DNA of 64,000 nucleotides from Mycolicibacterium sarraceniae (lineage in GTDB: Bacteria > Actinomycetota > Actinomycetes > Mycobacteriales > Mycobacteriaceae), in contig NZ_AP022595.1 in the NCBI RefSeq assembly GCF_010731875.1, forward strand, positions 2,728,001-2,792,000, written 5' to 3'. The position numbers and the translations under genes were made by a program. Positions 53,161-62,508 of this stretch are shown in pieces. Numbering within the stretch: position 1 is the first letter of the stretch; each line of letters opens with the position of its first letter. Below the pieces are notes generated by a model. The model ran no database searches, was not told the DNA's origin, and worked only from the letters and a program-made list of their open reading frames with translations.

Positions 53161-53234
53161 GAGACTGCGGTGAGCGCGCAATTTTCCCTAAAATCCCGCG
53201 CTGGCTGCAGACTCGGTGCGCTCATCGCAGACTC
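53161..53234. terminator. Imperfect hairpin between convergent acyltransferase and DUF559 genes
   Basis: Arms GAGACTGCGGTGAGCG (53161-53176) and CGCTCATCGCAGACTC (53219-53234) pair at 14 of 16 positions around a 42-base loop that is A/T-rich in the middle (ATTTTCCCTAAAAT). The right arm contains the stop codon of the DUF559 gene. Position suggests a bidirectional terminator. Confidence 0.55.
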
Positions 53235-54079
53235 GATGCTCGACGTGCGAACGCATCGCGCACGCGGTGCACGATATCGCCCGTCGTGTCTGAAGCAAGC
53301 ACGCGAATGACGACCCAACCGAGGCGCTCCAGATCTTCGCGTCGGCGATTGTCTTTGGCGTACTGCCAACGATCTGTGCGGTGATGGTCGCCGTCGTACT
53401 CGACGCCGACCATGATGTCTTCCCATCCCATGTCGAGGTAATAGGTCGTGAACGAGTCGGGGCACTGAACAGGTACCTGCGTCTGCGGCCGGGGAAGCCC
53501 GGCATTGATGAGCGTAAGGCGCAGCCAGGATTCCCTCGGGGATTGAGCGCCGGCATCGACCAGCGCCAATACCGACTCCAGTTGGCGAAGGCCCCGCGCA
53601 CCAGGGTGTTGCATGGCCATCGTGCTGATATCTGGAACTCCAATACCCGTCGCGCGCAACAGTGCATCCATCCGAGCGACCGCTACTCGGGTGGGACGGC
53701 GCCGGCCGATGTCGAACGCCGTGCGCAGCGGCGTTGTGACAGGTAAGCCGCCCAACACCATCCGCTCCCCGACTTGGAGGGACAGATCGTGGGTGCTTAC
53801 GCCGCGCGGCGGCCTGGCATTTGCCGCGACGAGTTCGACCGGTAGGGAGTCATCCAGCCACTTCGCGCCATGCAGGCCGGCCGCGGTGAGGCCCATGACG
53901 ATGCCGTGCCGATGCGACCAAAGCCATCCGGCCCGGGCGCGCTGGTGAAGGGTGAGCTGTGATCCCTTCAGGGCGTACACGTCGGGAAAGACGGCGCGAT
54001 AGTGGGCGCGCAACTGATGGCTTCGCACAACTCCATTGGCGATGGCTTCGCTGCCGATGAAGGGACCTTCGATATCCAT
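53222..54079 (-). CDS. AbiEi-like N-terminal plus DUF559 (Vsr-like) nuclease-fold protein
   Basis: The 285-residue protein has an N-terminal region like the AbiEi antitoxin/wHTH family (VVRSHQLRAHYRAVFPDVYAL, HGIVMGLTAAGLHGA) and a C-terminal DUF559 domain of the Vsr/PD-(D/E)xK fold (VGVEYDGDHHRTDRWQY and RREDLERLGWVVIRV). Many such genes occur singly in mycobacteria, with unknown role. No AbiEii toxin gene is next to it, so a toxin-antitoxin pair is not supported. It sits between conserved Rv1254 and Rv1255c homologues. Confidence 0.8.
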   Translation of the reverse strand: MDIEGPFIGSEAIANGVVRSHQLRAHYRAVFPDVYALKGSQLTLHQRARAGWLWSHRHGIVMGLTAAGLHGAKWLDDSLPVELVAANARPPRGVSTHDLSLQVGERMVLGGLPVTTPLRTAFDIGRRRPTRVAVARMDALLRATGIGVPDISTMAMQHPGARGLRQLESVLALVDAGAQSPRESWLRLTLINAGLPRPQTQVPVQCPDSFTTYYLDMGWEDIMVGVEYDGDHHRTDRWQYAKDNRRREDLERLGWVVIRVLASDTTGDIVHRVRDAFARRASSLR

Positions 54080-54139
54080 GCCGACAGCGTCGGACCGGAG
54101 CCCGACACGATGTCTACCGAGCCTGCGCGCAGTGCGCGT

Positions 54140-54766
54140 TTATGGGGATGAAGTGCTATCTGTGGACAGACTCGATGCGGTGGTCGCGGGCTCGGTTTCG
54201 CTGGGGCACACCATCGGAACGACGAACTCCTCGAGCATCGCGCGCTCATCATCGGCGTTGCGGCCCGGGAAGATCAGCAGCGAAGTCAGTACTCGAACCA
54301 GCCAGCGGGCGCGGCGGTGCACGACGTCGGGGTCGTCGGGCCGCAGTGACAGCAGGAAGCCCGACGTCAGCGCCTGAATGACCTCGGACTGCTCAGCCAT
54401 CTCGGCGCCGATGGGGGAGTCCGCGGTGGCGAACCACGATGACAGCGCGGGGCTTTCGCGCACCAACGCCATCGATGTGGTCAGCCCGGCCAGTAGCCGC
54501 GCGCGCGGATCGGAAATGCCGCCGGTCAGCTCGGACATCTGCTTGTGCAACCGATAGGCTTCGCGGTGTACATACGCGGTGTGCAGCACGTCGCGATTCT
54601 CGAAGTAGCGGTACAGCGTGGCCCTGGAACACCCTGCGGCACGGGCGATATCGTTCATCCCGATGCTGCCCACGTTGTGACCGGCGAACAACTCGCCGGC
54701 AGCGTCGAGAATGCGGTCGGCGGCCACTTCAGCGCGTCGTGAACTCAGCCAATCGTTGCCTGCCAT
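54140..54766 (-). CDS. TetR-family regulator (Rv1255c type)
   Basis: The 208-residue protein has an N-terminal HTH (SIGMNDIARAAGCSRATLYRYFENRDVL, split here by eye) and a helical ligand domain. Its ATG shares one base with the cyp130 stop (TGATG), so in the ancestor it was translated right after the P450 and probably regulated it. With cyp130 now split by an IS, its transcription from the upstream promoter may be cut off unless the IS supplies a promoter. Confidence 0.9.
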   Translation of the reverse strand: MAGNDWLSSRRAEVAADRILDAAGELFAGHNVGSIGMNDIARAAGCSRATLYRYFENRDVLHTAYVHREAYRLHKQMSELTGGISDPRARLLAGLTTSMALVRESPALSSWFATADSPIGAEMAEQSEVIQALTSGFLLSLRPDDPDVVHRRARWLVRVLTSLLIFPGRNADDERAMLEEFVVPMVCPSETEPATTASSLSTDSTSSP

Positions 54767-55537
54767 CAGCCAAGCACCCGGAACGGCACCGACAGCGGAC
54801 GGCGCACATACCCGCCGCCGGCCCAGACGATCCCTGCCTCGTCGACCTCGAAATCGGGGCAGCGCAAGAGCAATTCGGTCAATGCCACCCTGGCCTGCAT
54901 GCGTGCAGCGGCCGCGCCGAGGCAGTGGTGGGCACCGTGGCTGAACGTGAGTATGTTGCGCGGGCAGCGGGTGACGTCGAGTTCTTTGGCGTTCGGGCCA
55001 TATTGGCGTTCGTCGAGATTGGCCGAGCCGTACAGCAGCAGTACCTTACGGTCCGCAGGGATGGTCTTGCCGTGCAGTTCGACGGCCCGGGTTGTGGTGC
55101 GGGCCAACCCCTGTACCGGCGAGGTGAGCCGCAGCAGCTCGTCGACGGCGTCGGCGATCAACGCCGGTTGGTCGATGAGCAGCCGCCTCTGGTCAGGCCG
55201 CTGATGCAACAGCGGCATCGAGCCGCCGAGCATGCCGGTGGTGGTGTCGTTGCCGCCGGTGACCATCGTGAAGGTGAAGGCCAGCACTGACAGCGTGCCG
55301 GCGATATCGCCGTCCGCACCGACCCCGGCGGCCACCAGGTGCGACACCGTGTCGTCTTCGGGTTCGCGGCGGCGCCGCTCGATCAGTTCGGTGAAGTAGC
55401 ACATCATCTGGCCCAGCGCCTCGGTGAGGCCGCTCAGTGCTCCGCCGATACCCTCCGTAGAGGTGTTGGCCGCTACGATGGCGTCGGTCCAGCCGTCGAA
55501 CTGGTCGCGTGAGGTTCCCCAGAAAAAGTGGACACGG

Positions 55538-56430
55538 TTAGCTTGATTGCTGACGTGGCTGTGAGGCGATCTCGAAGTCGATGGGTGAGATCATCCCTAA
55601 CGAACTGTGTCGCCTTTCATGGTTGTAGAATCTGATGTAATTGTCAAGTCCTGCAGTAAGATTCGCGTACGTGGTGAACGCGTGGCGTTTGTAATACTCA
55701 TGTTTGACCGTCGACCATAGCGATTCGGCTCCGGCGTTGTCCCAGCAGATCCCGGTCGCTCCCATAGAGCGCAGTAAGCCATGCTCAGAACAAACCTGGG
55801 CCATGTCGTGGCTGGTGAATTGACCGCCTCGATCGGCATGCAGGATGGTGCCGGCGACGTTGCCGGCGCGGATGAACACCGCAGCATCGACGGCGGCTTC
55901 GACCAGCTCAGTGCGCATGTGGTCGGCCAGCGACCAACCCAACACCCGCCGCGAGTGTTCATCGCGAATCGCACACAGGAAGGCATCCCTTCACCGCAGG
56001 TCAAGTACGTGATATCAGAGGTCCACACCGCATCGATACGCCCTTGGTCAAAGACCCGGCCGACCCGGTCCGGCGGGAACGATGCGGTCGGATCGACAAC
56101 GGTGGTCTTGACCTTGAACGTGCGCGGGCTGATGCCTTCGACGCCCATCTCGGCCATCACCTTGGCGACGGTGTTCTCCGAGACGGTGACGCCTTCGGCA
56201 TGCAGATCGGCAGTGATCCGCGGCGACCCGTACGTGCGGCGTGAGGCCTTCCAATGGGACAGGATCTTCACCTCCAGATCCCGGCGCCACTGCTGGTGCG
56301 CAGACAGCTCGACCCGGCATTGCCGTGCCGCCCACGCGTAGAAACCGGACCGCGAAACACCCAGCAGCTCGGTGAGTTTCGAGATGTCGTGGTCGGCGCA
56401 CTCCGCGGCGATGAGCTCGAAACGACTCAC
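55538..56430 (-). pseudogene. IS3-family OrfB transposase with a single frameshift
   Basis: GTG 56430 opens SRFELIAAECADHDISK, the HTH_21 region LGVSRSGFYAWAARQ and the first catalytic Asp in DAVWTSDITYLTCGEG. Frame is then lost near 55988 (one base missing in a G run), and the second frame continues LGWSLADHMRTEL, the second Asp HADRGGQFTSHD and the Glu region NAGAESLWSTVKHEYY to QPRQQSS. All DDE residues are present. If the missing base is a sequence error, the gene is intact. Confidence 0.85.
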
Positions 56431-56743
56431 CGGTGTTGCTGTGCCGCAAAGTACGCCGATACTTTTTTCAGGAACGCAATATCACGGTCCTTTCGGCAAG
56501 CTCAGCACGTAACCGCACCAACTCCGCGTGCTCGACCGCCGACCGGTCCCCGTCCGGCGGTAGCTCGCGCGCGTCGAGAGCGGCACCGGCCCGAACCCGT
56601 TCAGCTACAACCCATTTACGTAACAGATTCTCATGAACGTTCAACTCCCGGGCAACCTCAGTGACCGATCGGCCACCATCAATCACCCGCCGAGCAGCCT
56701 CCACTTTGAACTCCGGTGTAAACGACCGACGAGTTCGAGACAT
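56427..56743 (-). pseudogene. IS3-family OrfA with a late frameshift and an A6G slippery site
   Basis: ATG 56743 opens MSRTRRSFTPEFKVEAARR, a helix-turn-helix OrfA. The current frame stops at 56468, but one missing G near 56500 restores DIAFLKKVSAYFAAQQHR and a TGA at 56427-56429 overlapping the orfB GTG. The run AAAAAAG at 56462-56468 is the classic IS3 signal for -1 frameshifting and would join OrfA to the orfB frame through SIGVLCGTATPVSRF. Confidence 0.75.
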
Positions 56744-57309
56744 CCCGACATCCTTCCAGCAGGACCCTCGGCCCCGCTATCTCAGGTGTCCACTCAAACT
56801 GGGGAAGCTCAGCGGTCCTGCTCGGGCACGCCGAGGTAGTGCGCGACCACCATCGACGGCAACGGCTTGAACAGCTCGGTGACGATATCGCCACCGCCGT
56901 TGGCGCGCAGCCGCTCGATGCGCTCGACGACGAACTCGCGCACCTTGGGCTCGACCGCCTCGACCTGCCGGGGGGTGAACCCCCGCGACACCAGCTTGCG
57001 AAACTCGGTGTGCACCGGCGGATCCTGCATCACCATTGGCGGGTTATCCTGCAGCCCAATCAGTTCCAGCTCGTTGTAGTTGACGGTCAGGCCCTGGGCT
57101 GAGGAGAACGTCTCGTGGTCGCGAGCGGCGGTGAAGATGTCGGCGTGCCGGGACAGCACCCAGTAATCGTGCTCGGCGTTGTCCGGCACGACGTGGTGCA
57201 CCGGATCGAGGTCACGCAGGGCCTGGTACATCGGCCAGCGTTCGCCCCAGTTCTCGGCGGTGGCGAGCTCGAAGCTAGCCTCCGCCTTGTGAGACAGAAC
57301 TGCGGTCAT

Positions 57310-57599
57310 GTCTTATGGTTACGACAAGAGTCGGGTTGTGTCAAGGAGCGTTGTAGCTTCCCAGTAGATTTGTCCTAATCCCAGATGGTTTGTCCACTGA
57401 GTGTCCTTTTTCGGTGAAATTGGACAAGAAAGTGGGACGTGCGCTGCCTGGCGGCCAGCGGAACGGCCCGGTGCCTAGATGCGTGGAAACAACAACGCTG
57501 GGAGGGTTAGAGGATGATTGCACTGCGGCACAAGCCTTTCGCGGCCCTAACATAACTGGCGGCTATCGGCACAGCGGCGGTCAGTCCGATGTCCAGCTC
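57310..57599. other. Gap between cyp130 start and urease remnant
   Basis: About 290 bases with no convincing gene. The first 120 bases are relatively A/T-rich and hold inverted fragments (TTTGTCCTAAT and AGTGTCCTTTTTC near 57367-57413) and should include the cyp130 promoter. The remainder looks like decayed coding sequence beyond the truncated ureC end. No clear repeat or RNA is seen. Confidence 0.4.
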
Positions 57600-58699
57600 G
57601 TGGATCGAGGTCGCCCCAGGCCCCAGGCGCCCTTGAAGACCACTTCGGGGCGGATGCCAAAGAACCTCGGCTCCCACAGCACGATGTCGGCGAGCTTGTC
57701 CGGTTCCAGTGACCCAACCTCGTGGTCGATGCCGAACAGCCGCGCCGGGTTGATGGTGAGCTTCGCGATGTGGCGCAGAATGCGGGCATTGTCGGCATCG
57801 GTACGTTCGTCAGCGGGTAGCGGGCCACGGGTGGCCCCCATGTGCGACTCCAATTGCCATGTCCGTGCGATGGTTTCGCCGATCCGGCCCATGCCCTGGG
57901 AGTCCGATCCCATCGCAGAGATGGTGCCGAGGTCGTGCAGGGCATCTTCGGCGGCGATGGTCTCGCGCCGGATCCGGGATTCAGCGAAGGCGACATCTTC
58001 GGGGATCCGTGGGTTGAGGTGATGGCACACCATCACCATGTCGAGATGCTCGTCGAACGTGTTGAGCGTGTGCGGATTTGTCGGATTGGTCGAGGACGGC
58101 AGGCAATACGGTTCGCCGACCACCCGCATGATGTCGGGTGCGTGCCCACCGCCCGCCCCTTCGGCGTGATAAGTGTGGATCGGGCGGCCGCCGATCGCGG
58201 CCATGGGGTCCTCGTAGAAGCCCGACTCGTTGAGAGTGTCGGTATGGATCTGCACCTGTGGGTCCAGTTCATCGCCGGCGTCCAAGGAGGCTCGGATAGC
58301 GGCGGGGGTGGCACCCCAATCCTCGTGGATCTTGTAGCCGATCGCCCCGGCCAGGCCCTGCTCACGCCGTCCATGGTGCGCGGGTTGCCGGCCTTGCCGA
58401 TGCCGGCGATACGGCCATTGCGAATGCCGATGTCCGCCTCGTGGATACCGAGGACCGCGTCAATGATCAGCGCATTGGTGATCACGAAATCCAATGCGCC
58501 CTCGGCGTTTGTCGCGTCACCGTGTAGCGCCATGCCTTCCCGCATGGTCTTGCCGCCCCCGAAAACGGCCTCGTCGCCGTACACGGTGTGATCGTGGGTG
58601 ACCTTGGCCAGCAACTCGGTGTCCGCCAGCCGGACCCGGTCCCCGGTGGTGGGACCGTACAGTTCGGCGTAGCGGGCCCTGCTGATCCGGTACGCCATG
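57600..58699 (-). pseudogene. ureC: Urease alpha subunit, internally deleted and C-terminally truncated
   Basis: The start [20 protein letters not shown] is a normal UreC N-terminus and runs to GNPRTMDGV (about 58371). About 120 residues, including the first metal-ligand HVHF region, are missing, and a second frame resumes [20 protein letters not shown] and continues with [28 protein letters not shown] and [13 protein letters not shown] to [12 protein letters not shown] (about 57625), where similarity ends and the final ~100 residues are absent. Urease activity from this gene is impossible. Confidence 0.9.
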
Positions 58700-59095
58700 T
58701 CAGGATCCTCCGGGCTGCGCAGTGTCCAGGAACCCGGCGGCCCACAACGCCGCCAAGGTGTCGGGTGCGGGTACGCCCTGCGCGGCACCATTTGTCATCA
58801 TGTTCGGTCCGATCACGATGCGGTCACCGCCGTAACAGGTGAGCGCTATCTCCTGTGTCGCAACGGCTTCGAACCGCACCGCAGTACCCGAGGGGATGTC
58901 CAGTCGGGTGCCGAAGGCGGCGGCCCGGTCAAACCGCAGCGCCCGGTTGGCTTCGAAGAAATGGAAGTGCGACCCCACCTGAATCGGGCGGTCACCGGTG
59001 TTGGTAACGGCCAGGTTTACCGTCGGCCGGCCGAAGTTGAGGTCGAGATAGCCGTCAGCCGGCAGGATTTCGCCGGGGCGGATGGCAAGCCTCAC
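58700..59095 (-). CDS. ureB: Urease beta subunit (UreB), in a broken cluster
   Basis: The 131-residue protein contains the UreB core [33 protein letters not shown] (split by eye) and [11 protein letters not shown]. It is longer than the usual ~104 residues, with an unusual C-terminus [18 protein letters not shown]. The frame is intact, but the flanking ureC and ureA genes are broken and no ureF, ureG or ureD lies in the window, so it is likely a non-functional survivor. Confidence 0.8.
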   Translation of the reverse strand: MRLAIRPGEILPADGYLDLNFGRPTVNLAVTNTGDRPIQVGSHFHFFEANRALRFDRAAAFGTRLDIPSGTAVRFEAVATQEIALTCYGGDRIVIGPNMMTNGAAQGVPAPDTLAALWAAGFLDTAQPGGS

Positions 59096-59386
59096 TCTGG
59101 TCGCCGGTGCCAGGCCGGATCGCGTCGTGCACGGTGACGAGCTTCTTTCCGTCGTTGAAAAAGGCCTCTACTTGGATCGAACCCAGCAGGTCGGGAACAC
59201 CGGGCGGGACATCGTCGTCGGTGAGAATCCGGGCACCGTGGGCCGCCGCGTCGGCCACAGACGCGCCCGCCCTGCTGCTTCGATAACCTAGTCGGCGATC
59301 AAGGCCCGAGCCTGCGGGTAGGTCAGCGTTTCGGCACCGATACTGCGGACCTCTTCTTCGTCAACGCACATCGACATCACGGGCAT
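59055..59386 (-). pseudogene. ureA: Urease gamma subunit (UreA) remnant
   Basis: The reading ETLTYPQARALIAD meets an in-frame TAG at 59288-59290, then continues VIEAAGRAR, loses frame near 59260, and goes on [36 protein letters not shown] and [10 protein letters not shown], the normal UreA C-terminus. The usual UreA N-terminus (a Thr-Pro-x-Glu type start) is not found; MPVMSMCVDEEEVRSIG precedes instead. At least two lesions are present. Confidence 0.75.
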
Positions 59387-59518
59387 GGTCTGTGCGGTCA
59401 ACCCCGCGCCCCTGTACTCCCGGAAAAACGCGTTCAGTCAGTCGCCAACGACGACGGTGAACACCGCGCCGGCTTGCGCGGAAACACACCCTCCTGATGA
59501 TGACGAGTTGGCGCATGG

Positions 59519-60451
59519 GTGAGTACGGAGGACGACGCGATGGCAGGGATCTACGGTGACGTCATGGGCGGTGCCGGGAGCATCGAAACTCGCGCCCACG
59601 ACCTGCTGGACACACTGAGTTCCCGCGCGGCGTCGTCAGCGTCGGCGATCTGCCTGTGGGATCCTATTCAGCAATGTCATGTCGATATCGCCAATCGCGA
59701 CTATCCCGATGTCGTGATCGACCATCTGAACAACTGGTTCATCGACCACGATCCACTCTTCGATGCCATGCGTACCCGTGATCTGGGTGCACTGCGATGG
59801 CGTGATTACCCGGACTATAGCGACGGATACTCGGTCAACACGGTGTTTCCGGCCGGCGGGGTTCGACGAGGGTCTCTCCGCGCGCCTGGTGACCCGGGGC
59901 AGCACCTACGTCGGCACCATCCATGTCAACTGTGACGACCAGCGTTATCCGAGCGACAGCGATGTCACCGAAATCAATGCTCTTCGAACGCAAGTGGCGC
60001 ACGAGCTGGATTTCACCGTGCGTCCGCGGATGGTGGCCGAGTTGATCGCCCCAGAGGCCCAGGCATGGGCCGTCGACGATAGTGGCGGTGCACATCTACT
60101 CCGCGTCGGGGACGCATGCGACGCCGCAGCCGACGGCGAGCTGATCGCTGAGTTGGTGCTGGCGTTCAGTGCGGCGGCGCCCTGGGCCCGCCCCGAGGTA
60201 CTGCGATGGCATGACGGCACCGCTTGGATGCACGTCCGCCGGATCAGCACGGCACCGCGCTACGTCGGCGACAGCTTGGCGCCGAAATCGCGTCGCAGCT
60301 GTTCATCAGTGCCCGCACGGCCGGTCACCACTTGGAGAGCGCATCGGCCAAACTGGGTGCAGCCAACCGCGCATCGTGCGCCTCGCTCGCGCTCGTACAC
60401 GGACTGCTCTCGGCTCGGCTGCTGCACCACCCGCCTGGCAAGACTGCCTAA
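59519..60451 (+). pseudogene. LuxR-type regulator, multiply frameshifted
   Basis: Three frames together give one protein. MSTEDDAMAGIYGDVMGG to HDPLFDAMRTRDLGALRW (59519-59855) and GFDEGLSARLVTRGSTYVG to WAVDDSGGAHLLRVGDA look like an autoinducer-type or ligand-binding N-terminal domain; the third frame ends with a LuxR HTH, LGAEIASQLFISARTAGHHL and SAKLGAANRAS (60279-60400). The usual TxRE start of the HTH is missing, so some sequence is lost. It lies just upstream of and divergent from the urease remnants and may once have controlled them. Confidence 0.75.
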
Positions 60452-60513
60452 ATCACCGCACCCGGATTCAAGATCCCGCCGGGGTCAAGCGCGGCCTTGA
60501 TCTTGCGGTTCAG
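60448..60513 (-). pseudogene. C-terminal fragment of an FAD-linked oxidase
   Basis: The minus strand reads LNRKIKAALDPGGILNPG and AVI followed by TAG, nearly the same as the last 22 residues of the oxidase encoded at 61129-62499 (roughly 54 of 62 bases alike). Sequence further upstream, to about 60680, cannot be aligned with confidence. It seems to be the last scrap of a second, related oxidase gene or of a local duplication. Confidence 0.7.
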
Positions 60514-60679
60514 TCCGGTGATGCCGGCCGAGCGCACCGCAACTGGCCGACGGTCGCGCGGGCGGGTGGCCCGCACAATGTGGTGTCGGATTCGCGGACG
60601 ACGGTCATACCGTCATCGAACATCGCAGCCGCCGCCGGTCGCAGGCCAGCACGCCCGCCGCTGACCTGCCCACCGATTG

Positions 60680-60931
60680 TCAGTGGGGCACGTCAGTGCT
60701 GTATAGGTACCAGCCGCCGTCGCCCGGGCCGCAGAACCAGTACGGGAAGGCCCGGTCGAAGTGCGGATCGTTCCAGACGAGCGGGGAGTCCGCCTGGCAC
60801 TCGGCCTCGGTGGCCCAGTGCCATGGGACCCCATTGGAGTCGGTCTCCAGGTAATCAGTGGCATTGGCCGTTCCTGCCGCGCCCATCAGGGCCCCGAACG
60901 CCAACGCAGCGACCGCGATCGCCTTTTTCAT
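60680..60931 (-). CDS. Small secreted Trp/Tyr-rich protein
   Basis: The 83-residue product has a clear signal peptide (KKAIAVAALAFGALMGAAGTANA, cut after residue 24) and a mature part of about 59 residues rich in Trp, Tyr and acidic residues with two Cys (TEAECQADSP and YWFCGPGDGGWYLY), suggesting one disulfide. Small secreted proteins of this sort are common in mycobacteria; I know no function. It sits alone between oxidase fragments. Confidence 0.7.
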   Translation of the reverse strand: MKKAIAVAALAFGALMGAAGTANATDYLETDSNGVPWHWATEAECQADSPLVWNDPHFDRAFPYWFCGPGDGGWYLYSTDVPH

Positions 60932-61128
60932 GTCATCCCCGCCCTGTCCAGTTAACTAAATTCATTTGCTGAGGATGCTAGCGTCTCGCAGCCCACTGAC
61001 CCATGCGGGTGTAAGAAAGATCTTGAGGCCCGGCGACAAGAGCCGCGCACCGTTCGCTGTGGCGAAGCGCCCGCGGCGTGTCGCCGGTTCGCCGAGGCCG
61101 CAGCTGACAACGGCGAATAGCGGCGTGG

Positions 61129-62499
61129 TTAGACGACCGCACCCGGGTTCAGGATGCCGTCGGGGTCCAGCGCGGCCTTGATCTTGCGGTTGAGTTCCAT
61201 CGCCTCCGGGCCCAGCTGGCCCGCGAGCCACGGCTTCTTGAGCCGCCCGACGCCGTGCTCGCCGGTGATCGTCCCGCCCAGCGATACCGCCAGATCCATG
61301 ATTTCGCCGAACGCGATCTGGGCACGCTCGGACATCGCAGCGTCAGCAGGATCGAACACGATCAGCGGGTGGGTGTTGCCGTCGCCGGCGTGCGCGATCA
61401 CCGAGATGGTCAGGTCGTGTTCGGCGGCGATCTCGGCTATCCCGGCGACGAGTTCGGCCAGCGCCGGCAGCGGCACCCCGACGTCTTCGAGTAGTAGTGA
61501 GCCCTTGGCCTCCACGGCGGGGATCGCGAACCGGCGCGCCGCCACGAAGGCCTCGCCCTCGTCCGGGTCGGCGGTCGAAAAACACTCGCTGGCACCGGCT
61601 TCGGTGAACACGCGAGCCATGTACTCGGCGTCCTCGGCGCCGGTGGGCCCGCGGTCGTCGGAGGCGGCCACCATCATCGCCGCCGCCGAACGGTCCAGTC
61701 CCATCCGCAGTTTGTCTTCGACCGCGTTGATCGCCACCGCATCCATGAACTCCAGCATCGACGGCCGGATGCGGCTGGTGATCGTCAGCACGGCCGATGC
61801 GGCGGCCTCCACCGAATCGAAGGTGGCCACCACGGTGCACGCGGCCGGCTGCGGCGGCAGTAGTCGCAGTGTGACCTCGGTGATCACCCCGAGGGTGCCC
61901 TCGCTACCGACGAACAGTTTGGTCAGCGACAGCCCCGCCACGTCCTTCAGCCGCGGCCCGCCGAGGCGCACCGCGGTCCCGTCGGCCAGCACCACCTGCA
62001 GGCCGAGCACGTAATCGGTTGTCACGCCGTACTTTACGCAGCACAACCCGCCGGCGTTGGTGGCGATATTGCCGCCGATACTGCAAATCTCGAACGACGA
62101 CGGATCGGGCGGGTACCACAGCCCGTACTCCGCGACGGCCTTCTTCACCTCGGCATTGAGCAGCCCTGGTTGCACGACGGCGGTGCGGGTCACCGGGTCG
62201 ACGGTGATATCGCGCATCTTCTCCGTCGACAGCACGATCCCACCGTTGACGGCCGTCGCCCCGCCGGACAAGCCGGTGCCCGCCCCGCGCGGCACCACCG
62301 CGATGCGGTTCTCCGACGCCCAACGCAACACCGTCTGCACCTCTTCGGTGCGGCTGGGCCGGACCACCGCCAACGGCGTGCCGGCCGCGGGATCAGCGGC
62401 CCGGTCCTGGCGGTAGGAGGCCACGATGTCCGGGTCGGTGACGACGACCCCGTCGGGCAGTTCGGCGGCCAGGCCGGCCACAGCGCTCATCGCCGCCAT
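61129..62499 (-). CDS. FAD-linked oxidase, glycolate/lactate oxidase type (Rv1257c)
   Basis: The 456-residue enzyme has the FAD-binding domain (PRGAGTGLSGGATAVNGG, SIGGNIATNAGGLCCVKYG, VGSEGTLGVITEV) and the C-terminal domain with IAHAGDGNTHPLIVF and ITGEHGVGRLKKPWLA. It oxidises a 2-hydroxyacid with an unknown acceptor. The sequence is collinear with Rv1257c and lies 10 bases downstream of the MFS gene, so both are probably in one transcript. Confidence 0.9.
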   Translation of the reverse strand: MAAMSAVAGLAAELPDGVVVTDPDIVASYRQDRAADPAAGTPLAVVRPSRTEEVQTVLRWASENRIAVVPRGAGTGLSGGATAVNGGIVLSTEKMRDITVDPVTRTAVVQPGLLNAEVKKAVAEYGLWYPPDPSSFEICSIGGNIATNAGGLCCVKYGVTTDYVLGLQVVLADGTAVRLGGPRLKDVAGLSLTKLFVGSEGTLGVITEVTLRLLPPQPAACTVVATFDSVEAAASAVLTITSRIRPSMLEFMDAVAINAVEDKLRMGLDRSAAAMMVAASDDRGPTGAEDAEYMARVFTEAGASECFSTADPDEGEAFVAARRFAIPAVEAKGSLLLEDVGVPLPALAELVAGIAEIAAEHDLTISVIAHAGDGNTHPLIVFDPADAAMSERAQIAFGEIMDLAVSLGGTITGEHGVGRLKKPWLAGQLGPEAMELNRKIKAALDPDGILNPGAVV

Positions 62500-62508
62500 G
62501 GTGCCATC

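Larger units (their letters stand above)
55510..56811 (-). mobile_element. IS3-family insertion sequence in cyp130
   Basis: The 1302-base element has 26-base inverted ends matching at 21 positions (TGAGGTTCCCCAG...AGTGGACAC at 55510-55535, and the inverted copy at 56786-56811). The plus-strand trinucleotide GCG flanks both sides (55507-55509 and 56812-56814) as a 3-base target duplication. It holds orfA and orfB in the usual order on the minus strand. Clean ends and duplication suggest a recent insertion. Confidence 0.93.
54766..57309 (-). pseudogene. cyp130: Cytochrome P450 CYP130, split by an IS3-family element
   Basis: The N-terminal half (56812-57309) begins MTAVLSHKAEASFELATAE and matches CYP130 to VAHYLGVPEQDR. 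The C-terminal half (54766-55509) resumes DQFDGWTDAIVAANTS and contains the I-helix TMVTGGNDTTTG, the ExxR helix region and the haem loop FSHGAHHCLGAAAARM with the Cys ligand. Removing the IS and one copy of the 3-base duplication restores a single frame PEQDRDQFDG with no lost residue. No full enzyme can be made at present. It is Rv1256c by position. Confidence 0.93.

Noticed and set aside
53222..54079. Type IV (AbiE) toxin-antitoxin system
   Set aside because: Only an AbiEi-like N-terminus is seen; there is no AbiEii-type nucleotidyltransferase gene on either side.
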